Shown: piece by piece, positions 57,522 through 64,000 of the stretch
Layout: every line of letters starts with the position of its first letter
How positions within the stretch are numbered: the first letter of the stretch is position 1
NCBI RefSeq assembly: GCF_040834005.1
Contig: NZ_CP162129.1
Location: forward strand, 1,035,501 to 1,099,500
Direction: 5' to 3'
Source: Paenibacillus sp. PL2-23
Lineage (GTDB): Bacteria; Bacillota; Bacilli; Paenibacillales; Paenibacillaceae
DNA: 64,000 bases
Made by a program: the position numbers and the translations under genes
Notes under the pieces: generated by a model
Database searches by the model: none
Seen by the model: the letters and a program-made list of their open reading frames with translations, nothing else
Told to the model about the DNA's origin: nothing

Positions 57522-58760
57522 ATGAAGGGATGGCTGGAGAGGCTACGCAAGGGATACGGGAGGAAGCTGGTCATGCTGCATGCCTGGAACGGCTGGCTGG
57601 TTGTTATTCTGGCATTAAGCGGACTGCTGCTGCTGGGTGGCTTCTGGCGGGGCGTGCTTGGCGAGGGACGGGTATGGCTCAAGACGCTGCATATTGCCGT
57701 CGGTATCGCTTCGGTTGTTCCAATCGCATATTATTTGGCGCTGGCGGGCAAGCATTGGAAGCAGCTGCGAGGCAAGCGATGGCAAAAGTTTAATGTGTAC
57801 GTTGTGCTTGGCTTTCTGGTTGGCTGGCTGCTGTCGGGGCTGCTGCTATGGCAATTCAAGCTGGTGGGTCCGCGCGTATCCAACGTTGCTCTGATTGCCC
57901 ACGATGTGCTGACCTGGATGGGCCTTCCTTATATCATCTACCATTCCATCACAAGAGCCAAGTGGCTGAAGGACCCCAAACGGCGCACCGTACAGTCCGA
58001 AGCAAGCTCTGTCGATGACCTGCATCCGGCCGCACCCCAGCCGGTTTATACGAGACGGGCGTTCATCCGCGGCGCGATCGGCGCCGGGCTGGCTGTGACG
58101 ATAGGTCCGTCGTTCATGAAGTGGCTGGGCGAATCCATGGGCGGAGCGGGAGGAAGCGGGAGCATAGATAAGCTTATTGCCAGCAACAGCAATGAGCTGC
58201 TGCCTGCTCCGCAGCCGATGCCGGCTTCATCTCCGCCGATTGGCGGGGGAGCGCAGGGAAGCTTCCGCGTGTATACAGTGACGCCAATCCCAAGCTTCAG
58301 CAATGCGAACTGGTCGTTGCGGGTAGATGGCTTGGTGGATCAGCCGCTGGAGTGGGATTGGGAGCAATTCGTCAAGCTGAAGCGGACGGTGCAGGTGAGC
58401 GATTTCCATTGTGTAACGGGCTGGTCCGTCTATAGCAACACTTGGGAGGGGATACCTGTCAAGGAGATGCTGGAGATGGCTGGCGTGCAAAAGAAAGCGG
58501 TCTCCGCGATCTTCCATTCCGGAGACGGCGTCTATACGAGCGGCATCACGCTGGAGCAGCTTGCCAAGGATGACGCCATGATTGCCGTCATGCACGACGG
58601 CAAGCCCATACCGAGCGATCTTGGCGGGCCGGTAAGGCTTATTGTGCCGAAGATGTACGCTTATAAGTCGGTGAAATGGCTTAGCCGCATCGAACTTATA
58701 GAAGGCGAGCATATCGGCTACTGGGAGCAGCGCGGGTACGCGAACGAGGCCTGGGTGTAA
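57522..58760 (+). CDS. Fused membrane cytochrome-like domain and molybdopterin oxidoreductase (sulfite oxidase/YedY type)
   Basis: A 412-residue protein. The first 150 residues hold about four membrane helices with histidines (LVMLHAWNGW, LKTLHIAVG, LIAHDVLTW, YHSITRAKW) like a cytochrome b561-type domain. Then a twin-arginine-like RRAFIRGAIGAGLAVTIG segment (about residue 180) leads to an external sulfite-oxidase-type domain with the likely molybdenum ligand Cys297 in SDFHCVTGWSVYSNTWEGIP. It looks like MsrQ and MsrP, or YedZ and YedY, joined in one chain, suggesting a quinol-driven oxidoreductase. The ATG at 57522 follows GGGGGAAGAG; 57495 is an alternative start. It is the third gene after the two-component pair. 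Confidence 0.85.
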   Translation: MKGWLERLRKGYGRKLVMLHAWNGWLVVILALSGLLLLGGFWRGVLGEGRVWLKTLHIAVGIASVVPIAYYLALAGKHWKQLRGKRWQKFNVYVVLGFLVGWLLSGLLLWQFKLVGPRVSNVALIAHDVLTWMGLPYIIYHSITRAKWLKDPKRRTVQSEASSVDDLHPAAPQPVYTRRAFIRGAIGAGLAVTIGPSFMKWLGESMGGAGGSGSIDKLIASNSNELLPAPQPMPASSPPIGGGAQGSFRVYTVTPIPSFSNANWSLRVDGLVDQPLEWDWEQFVKLKRTVQVSDFHCVTGWSVYSNTWEGIPVKEMLEMAGVQKKAVSAIFHSGDGVYTSGITLEQLAKDDAMIAVMHDGKPIPSDLGGPVRLIVPKMYAYKSVKWLSRIELIEGEHIGYWEQRGYANEAWV

Positions 58761-58822
58761 TGAGGCTTGGGTGTAACGAAGGAATAGCTTAACCGCAGAC
58801 AGCCTGTTTGCGGTTTAATGCG

Positions 58823-59087
58823 CCGAACTGCCCGTCTCAGCACAAATAGAAGTACGTGTGGCACGTCTAAATGCTCCGAACTACCCGTCCCAGCACGAAT
58901 TGAAGTGTGTGGCACATCTAAATGCTCCGAACTGCCCGCCCCGGCACAAATAGAAGTGTGTGGCACATCTAAATGTTCCGAACCCCCCGCCCCGGCACAA
59001 ATAGAAGTATGTGGCACATCTAAATGCTCCGAACTGCCCGTCTCAGCACGAATAGAAGTGTGTGGCACATCTAAATGCTCCGAACCC
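58823..59087. repeat. Array C, left part: 51-bp tandem repeats
   Basis: Units beginning CCGAAC start at 58823, 58876, 58927, 58978, 59029 and 59080 (steps of 53, 51, 51, 51, 51). Each unit carries GCACAAATAGAAGTGTGTGG and CACATCTAAATGCT; the inverted repeat changes in a compensated way from ACGTG-TGG-CACGT in the first unit to TGTG-TGG-CACA in others. The sequence differs from arrays A and B. The sixth unit is interrupted by an insertion sequence. Confidence 0.92.
59080..59087. repeat. Target site duplication, left copy
   Basis: CCGAACCC flanks the insertion sequence; the same eight bases occur at 60506-60513. Confidence 0.85.
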
Positions 59088-59157
59088 GGTAACGTCAAGA
59101 ATATTGTGTAGTAGGTTTTTCCATCGGGACGATGGATATGTTTTTGTTTTAATGGGT

Positions 59158-59196
59158 GGTGGTTTGCTGGGGGGCTCCGCCCCCCAGCAAACCACC
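59158..59196. terminator. Long perfect hairpin within the IS element
   Basis: GGTGGTTTGCTGGGGGG pairs with CCCCCCAGCAAACCACC around a short loop, 11 bp past the transposase stop. It probably terminates transposase transcription and blocks readthrough into the element. Confidence 0.85.
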
Positions 59197-59206
59197 GGTC
59201 AGCGTC

Positions 59207-60400
59207 TTACATTTCTTCCTTCGTTCGCAACGAGCCGTACCGTGACATAAACATTTCTTCAAAGACAGCCTTGGTTTCCGGATCTGCAAATCCACGGATG
59301 GCTCTGCCGAACCACTTCTCGTTATAGCCTGTCGCTTGCAGGTAAATGATCTTCTCGGCGGATTCAATGTTTGTCAGGCTATTCATAGGCTTTAGCCTTT
59401 TGCGTAGCTCCTTGTTCATGCGCTCAATTGCATTCGTAGTATAGACCGCATACTGCACCATCGGTGGATACTTGTAGAAGGTGAGCAGCGTGGAGAGCTG
59501 TTCTTCCCAGGAAGCTACTTCGCGGGGATAGCGCTTGCCCCACGTTGCTTTAAAACCGTCAAATACGGCTTTTGCGACATCTCCATCAACTGCGGTATAC
59601 ACCTGCTTTAAATCATCTAGAAATTCAATTTTGTCGGAAACACGGATCTTGGGAAACGTCGCACGAACCTTATGCACGACACAATGCTGCACATCGGCTT
59701 TGGGGTAGATCTTGCGAAACGCTTCTTCAAGCCCTGGCAGTCCGTCAAACACGCCTAGCAACACGTCAGTAGCGCCACGGTTTTTGAGATCTTTAAGTAC
59801 CTCCATCCAGCCGTTAGAGCTCTCATGGCCGCCAACGTCGAAGCCTAGGATCTGCCGGTAACCTTTTTCGTCAATGCCCATAATTAAATACACGACCTCA
59901 CTGCTTACCGTGTTGCGTTTCAATTTGACGTACAGACCATCGAGATAAATGACAGAGTAACGCTGTTCGAGTTGGCGTGTCCTCCATTCATGAATGTCCT
60001 CCATGACGGTTTTGGTGATGTTGCTGATGGTCGCTGGTGAGTACTGGCTGCCAAACATGCTTTCAATGAAATTAGCCACCTCACGCGTGCTCATACCGCC
60101 TTTGTACATGTGTATGATTGCTTCTTCCAACCAACCTTCTCGGCGTTGGTACGGTTTAAACAAACTTGTTTGGAACTTGCCCTTACGATCGCGTGGTACT
60201 TGAAGATCGTGGATCGTCCCGTAGCGAGTTTGAAAAGCGCGCGTATAGTGGCCGTTACGGCTGTTGCGCTCATGAGGCTGTTCAACCGTCAAGTAATTTT
60301 TAAGTTCTTCACGGAGCAGTAATTCCAGCTTCTCCTTCAACAGCTTCGTAACAGTATTTTCAAGTAGCTCATTAAACAGATTTTCGGGTATAGTAGTCAT
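59207..60400 (-). CDS. IS256-family transposase
   Basis: A 397-residue DDE transposase (Mutator type). Catalytic acidic residues appear in IYLDGLYVKLKR (Asp), LGVFDGLPGLEEAF (Asp) and TTNAIERMNKELRKR (Glu), with the C-x2-H-like DVQHCVVHKVR in between. The N-terminal GHYTRAFQTRYGTIHDLQVP is typical of the family. The ATG at 60400 follows AGAGGAGG. The frame is complete with no disruption, so the element may still move. Confidence 0.95.
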   Translation of the reverse strand: MTTIPENLFNELLENTVTKLLKEKLELLLREELKNYLTVEQPHERNSRNGHYTRAFQTRYGTIHDLQVPRDRKGKFQTSLFKPYQRREGWLEEAIIHMYKGGMSTREVANFIESMFGSQYSPATISNITKTVMEDIHEWRTRQLEQRYSVIYLDGLYVKLKRNTVSSEVVYLIMGIDEKGYRQILGFDVGGHESSNGWMEVLKDLKNRGATDVLLGVFDGLPGLEEAFRKIYPKADVQHCVVHKVRATFPKIRVSDKIEFLDDLKQVYTAVDGDVAKAVFDGFKATWGKRYPREVASWEEQLSTLLTFYKYPPMVQYAVYTTNAIERMNKELRKRLKPMNSLTNIESAEKIIYLQATGYNEKWFGRAIRGFADPETKAVFEEMFMSRYGSLRTKEEM

Positions 60401-60505
60401 CGAGTAGGGTCCTCCTCTTGGTGATCTCAGCAATCCCGAGGATACCCTACTTTTTTTCGTTTTGGAAAGGACCAAAACTTGGTACACAACTTATTGTACG
60501 TCATC

Positions 60506-60660
60506 CCGAACCCCCCGTCCCAGCACGAATAGAAGTATGAGGCACGTCTAAATGCTCCGAACTGCCCGCCCCGGCACAAATAGAAGTGTGTGGTACATCT
60601 AAATGCTCCGAACTGCCCGCCCCAGCAGAAATAGAAGTGTGACACGTCTATTTACTCCAG
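60506..60660. repeat. Array C, right part (with right target duplication)
   Basis: Units start at 60506, 60557 and 60608, again 51 bp apart, and the last one decays near 60660. The first eight bases (60506-60513) are the right copy of the target duplication CCGAACCC. Confidence 0.9.
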
Positions 60661-60794
60661 GTTGCTATTAGGAGCAGCCAGTTTGTTCGACGAGCTTTTG
60701 TTTTACAAAAACTTCACCCCGCCCATAACACTCCCTTAATGGACCATTACTAGACTGGACTAGCAGCAAATTACAGTTTAGGAGTGAGTTCGAA

Positions 60795-63700
60795 GTGCGA
60801 AAGCGCAAAGTGTTGAAAAAAACGGCAGCTCTTGTCCTGGCGACACAGCTGACACTTAGCTTGATGCTGGCGGCGGGGGCATCTGCTGATCCGAGCAGCC
60901 CTGCTCCTATTGTCGGCACACCTTACAACGCGCAGATGGCATACGACGTAACCGTGCCGCATGTTATTATTCATCAGGCATACGGAGCAGGCTTGACGAC
61001 CGATACGGGGGTCGCGGTCTCCCATGGCTTCATCGAACTGTTTAACCCTACGAATGTGGATGTAGACTTGTCCGGCTGGTCGCTGCATTACGCGGATAGA
61101 GGGAGCAACGAACAGACAGGTCCAACGCTTGGCTGGAATAAGCTTGACTTAACAGGAACCATTAAGGCCAATTCGTCTTATCTGGTGAAGGGCAATGCCA
61201 CGGGCGCAACAAATCCCAAGCTGGATCTGACGAACAAGGGCGACCAGGTGTGGCCGAACCGTTTTATCAATAATAAAGGCATGAAGGTTGTGCTCATGAG
61301 CAACCAGAATGCGCTTAGCGATACAGCGGATGTTAATCCATTTGTATCCAGGCCTAGTGGATATGTGGACATGCTTGGTACGGCCAGCAATGATAACGGC
61401 AGCACTATTGATGGGTACGAGACGGCCTATCCTACAGGAACGACGGAAGGAACCTCCAAGAAAAGGGCTGTCCGCCGTGATAAATTTACCGATTCGGACA
61501 ATAACAAGTCGGATTTCCGCCAGATCGATTATGACGCAGCAACCGCGAACGAGCTTGCGACCTACGGTCCTAGAGCGGGCTCAGATGGTGCTTGGGCAGT
61601 TCAGCCGGCGCCGCTTGCGCTGGAGACGAATTCTCTGCCTGTCGCCTACCTGGATCAAGCCTATACAGCAACCATTACGGCTTCTGGAGGAACAGCGCCT
61701 TATACCTATCAGGCGACTGGCTTGCCGCAAGGCTTAAGCCTCTCCGCGGATGGTGTGGTCAGCGGCACACCGGTATCCCTTACCTCTGGCGTACAGGTGA
61801 ATATCACGGTGACGGACAGTGCAAATCCGGCTGCCCAGGCTTCCAGAGCCTTCACGCTCGTTATACAAGCGAACCGCCCTGCGGTGGAGGACTCCTTCTC
61901 GCTGACCAAGATCGGCGAATATTCGGTTGGAACCACCAATGCGGATGGCGGCGTGGCCGAGATCGTCAAGTACAACAAGGACAACGGCAAGTTCTACTTG
62001 GTGAACGGAGCGACGACTCCGCCAAGTCTGGACATCGTCAGCCTGGGCAATGCGAGCGGAACGCTCGTGAAGGAGAGGTCCGTACTCGTCAAGAGTATGG
62101 CGGAGACAGGCGGCTTCGTCTTCGGCGATCTGACCAGTGTCGATGTGAATACGGTGAACAAGCGAGTATACGTCTCCATACAGGAAGCGGACCCTTTGAA
62201 AAGGGGTAAAATTCTGGAGCTGGATTATGACGGCAATCTTGTGCGCCAGTTCCAATCTGGCGTGCAGCCGGACATGATTAAGTCCACATCCGACGGACGT
62301 TATGTGTTGACGGCAGACGAGGCGGAGCCGCGTCTAGGCGCAGAAGACGCGCCAGGCAGCGTAACGATCGTGGATACGGTGAGCGGGACGTCGGTTCAGG
62401 TTTATTTTGACAATGGGAACGTGATTGACGATGCTGTGCATATTCGAGGCGCGGCGGATCCTACAGATGAACTCATTAAGAGCAAGGGCAGCAAGCAGGA
62501 TGCCTATTACGATCTGGAGCCGGAATACATTGCGCTGTCCGGGGATCAGAGAACGGCCTATGTAGCCATGCAGGAGAATAATGCCATTGCCGAGATCAAT
62601 CTGACTACGAAGACAGTGACATCGGTTAAGGGTCTTGGAGTAAAAGATTTCAGCCAAGCGGTTAATGCGCTTGATCTGAAGAAGGATGATCTGATTCTGC
62701 AGGAGAATGCTCCATTCTATGGCGTCTATATGCCGGACGGGCTGGCTTCGCATACCATCGGCGGTCAGACCTATCTGTTCACGGCGAATGAAGGCGATGC
62801 GACAGAATGGCCGGGACGCACGAACGCGACTGAGATTGGCGATGTGAAGGCTGCTCTGAACCCAAGCTCGGCAGCTTACGCTTTCTTGAATGGCACAACC
62901 GCGTATGACAAGGTCGAGGTCATGTCGGACTGGGGCAATGACGGGATCTACATGTATGGCGGACGTTCGTTCTCCATCTGGAATGCGGACACAATGGCGC
63001 AGGTGTATGACAGCGGCAGCGACTTCGAGGTCATAACAGGACAGCGCGTACCGGAATACTACAATACAAGCAACAGCAAAATCGCAAGGGATGACCGCAG
63101 CACGAAGAAGGGTCCAGAGCCCGAGGATGTGAAGACGGGAGTTGTGGGAAGCAAGGTATTTGCTTTTGTCGGATTGGAGCGCATTGGGGGCATTATGACC
63201 TATGACGTGACGAATCCACAGGCGCCGTTATTTGCGAATTATACGAATACGCGTGTGTTCGAGAACAGCGAAGGCAAGGTGAACCTGGATACGGATACGG
63301 GACCTGAAGGTCTTGAATTTATTCCGGCCTCCAGCAGCCCGACAGGCAGACCATTATTGCTGGTTGCCTATGAGGTAGGCGGCAAGGTTGGCGTATATGA
63401 GCTTGACGTAACCAAGGTTACGCTTGATCGCGCCACATTGGCCATGACAGCGGGCGTATCGAGCACTCGGATTAGTGCGACTGTGGAACCGATGGGCGAG
63501 GGTGCGTCAACCGTTGTCTGGTCGAGCTCCAACGAGGCGGTTGCCAGGGTAGATGCCAGCGGCAATGTGCAGGCTATTAGCGCAGGCACTGCCGTTATTA
63601 CGGCTATCAGTGCCGACGGGTATGGCTCTGATGAGGTTGAAGTGACGGTATATCCTTATGTTGCTCCGATACCAACACCAACACCATCGCCAACGCCGAG

Positions 63701-64000
63701 CCCAGCACCAACAGCGACACCAGCGCCGACTCCGACGCCTGGCCCGACAGCAACGCCAACGCCTGCCCCTACGGGGCAGCCTGATGCGCCAAGCTTCAAG
63801 GATGCGGAGACGCATTGGGCAGCCAACGATATTCAGAAGCTGGCGTCGAGCGGCATTATGGAAGGCATGCCGAATGGCAGCTTCCAGCCGGACAAGAAGA
63901 TGTCCAGAGCCCAATATGCGGCTGTGCTGTATCGATTGCTGGGACTGAAGGGAGAGAGCGTCGAGAGCAGCTTCAGCGACGTATCGCCTGACGCGTGGTA
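60795..64000 (+). CDS. SLH-anchored surface protein, choice-of-anchor/lamin-tail type (3' end outside the window)
   Basis: At least 1068 residues, open to the window edge. The GTG at 60795 follows AGGAG by ten bases. A signal peptide (basic VRKRKVLKK, hydrophobic core, ASA cleavage site near residue 31) is followed by a lamin-tail-like domain (FIELFNPTNVDVDLSGWSLH), an Ig-like domain with SGGTAPYTYQATGLPQGLSL, a long beta-propeller-like region (choice-of-anchor I type: PDGLASHTIGGQTYLFTANE, PEGLEFIPASSSPTGRPLLL), a BIG2-like domain, a Pro/Thr-rich linker (PTPTPSPTPSP) and the first SLH motif (FKDAETHWAANDIQKLASSG, MSRAQYAAVLYRLLGL). SLH motifs attach proteins to pyruvylated cell-wall polymer. 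Some relatives are linked to phosphatase or nuclease activity; none is proven here. Confidence 0.88.
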   Translation, partial: MRKRKVLKKTAALVLATQLTLSLMLAAGASADPSSPAPIVGTPYNAQMAYDVTVPHVIIHQAYGAGLTTDTGVAVSHGFIELFNPTNVDVDLSGWSLHYADRGSNEQTGPTLGWNKLDLTGTIKANSSYLVKGNATGATNPKLDLTNKGDQVWPNRFINNKGMKVVLMSNQNALSDTADVNPFVSRPSGYVDMLGTASNDNGSTIDGYETAYPTGTTEGTSKKRAVRRDKFTDSDNNKSDFRQIDYDAATANELATYGPRAGSDGAWAVQPAPLALETNSLPVAYLDQAYTATITASGGTAPYTYQATGLPQGLSLSADGVVSGTPVSLTSGVQVNITVTDSANPAAQASRAFTLVIQANRPAVEDSFSLTKIGEYSVGTTNADGGVAEIVKYNKDNGKFYLVNGATTPPSLDIVSLGNASGTLVKERSVLVKSMAETGGFVFGDLTSVDVNTVNKRVYVSIQEADPLKRGKILELDYDGNLVRQFQSGVQPDMIKSTSDGRYVLTADEAEPRLGAEDAPGSVTIVDTVSGTSVQVYFDNGNVIDDAVHIRGAADPTDELIKSKGSKQDAYYDLEPEYIALSGDQRTAYVAMQENNAIAEINLTTKTVTSVKGLGVKDFSQAVNALDLKKDDLILQENAPFYGVYMPDGLASHTIGGQTYLFTANEGDATEWPGRTNATEIGDVKAALNPSSAAYAFLNGTTAYDKVEVMSDWGNDGIYMYGGRSFSIWNADTMAQVYDSGSDFEVITGQRVPEYYNTSNSKIARDDRSTKKGPEPEDVKTGVVGSKVFAFVGLERIGGIMTYDVTNPQAPLFANYTNTRVFENSEGKVNLDTDTGPEGLEFIPASSSPTGRPLLLVAYEVGGKVGVYELDVTKVTLDRATLAMTAGVSSTRISATVEPMGEGASTVVWSSSNEAVARVDASGNVQAISAGTAVITAISADGYGSDEVEVTVYPYVAPIPTPTPSPTPSPAPTATPAPTPTPGPTATPTPAPTGQPDAPSFKDAETHWAANDIQKLASSGIMEGMPNGSFQPDKKMSRAQYAAVLYRLLGLKGESVESSFSDVSPDAW

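Larger units (their letters stand above)
59088..60505. mobile_element. IS256-family insertion sequence, intact
   Basis: A 1418-bp element with one transposase gene on the minus strand. Terminal inverted repeats of about 23 bp agree at 15 positions: left GGTAACGTCAAGAATATTGT and GTA, right (complement) GATGACGTACAATAAGTTGT and GTA. The 8-bp direct repeat CCGAACCC at 59080 and 60506 is the target duplication expected of the family. Removing the element and one copy restores a regular 51-bp unit of array C, so this is a clean insertion. Confidence 0.92.

Noticed and set aside
58718-59111. 17-residue repeat proteins on either strand of array C
   Set aside because: They are translations of a 51-bp repeat in frame on both strands, and the array continues on the far side of the IS without a coherent gene.

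Overview
The window reads as a chromosomal segment of a spore-forming Bacillota, most likely a Paenibacillus or close relative. The reasons are a mid-to-high GC content with strong AGGAGG ribosome binding sites, GTG and TTG starts, collagen-like spore-surface type proteins, an SLH-anchored exoprotein, a sporulation-type histidine kinase, 7-1-7 Fur boxes, Gram-positive LexA boxes, and a Bacillus-style fad/etf beta-oxidation locus. No rRNA, tRNA or CRISPR array was seen.

Layout. 1-7.0 kb: a signalling block (3' end of an HD-GYP protein, a very large hybrid histidine kinase with its own REC and HPt domains, an OmpR-type regulator, and a GGDEF-EAL protein with degenerate motifs). 7.1-13 kb: mixed housekeeping and unknown genes (Pro/Tyr/His-rich protein, Ser/Thr kinase, TraX-like protein, Mn-catalase, Gln-rich protein, YhfW-like Rieske oxidoreductase). 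12.7-14.7 kb: a compact switch made of an XRE repressor, an ImmA/IrrE-type metalloprotease, an unknown partner and a divergent XhlA-like gene, with three copies of TACAA-N5-TTGTA between the divergent genes and a LexA-like box in front of the protease. 14.8-27 kb: a His-rich protein, NUDIX, MscL, an MHYT-PAS kinase, an AlkC-like repair gene behind a LexA box, a glycosyltransferase/MFS/TVP38 operon, an aldo-keto reductase, and ilvA. 27-35.8 kb: four minus-strand collagen-like genes. 36-38.7 kb: a Fur-controlled orphan gene, an AraC regulator and a SRAP-family protein lacking its catalytic residues. 38.8-51.3 kb: etfBA divergent from fadF-fadN-fadA-fadE-lcfA-thioesterase, a complete route from fatty acid activation to electron delivery. 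51.4-58.8 kb: small genes, a Fur-controlled ferredoxin/flavodoxin-NADP reductase, methionine aminopeptidase, a repeat-rich lipoprotein, and a two-component system followed by a membrane cytochrome-molybdoenzyme fusion. 59.1-60.5 kb: an intact IS256-family element. 60.8 kb to the end: a large SLH-anchored surface protein cut by the window edge.

The most unusual feature is a set of intergenic tandem arrays with a 51-bp period, each unit carrying a short inverted repeat. Arrays at 24.5 kb and 52.1-53.0 kb are the same family in opposite orientations. A third array of different sequence but identical period (58.8-60.7 kb) has been split by the IS256 element, whose 8-bp target duplication can be read directly. 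The coding repeat at the N-terminus of the acyl-CoA ligase has the same 51-bp period. Other leads are the XRE/ImmA/XhlA switch, the SRAP pseudoenzyme, and the Fur-controlled orphan gene.
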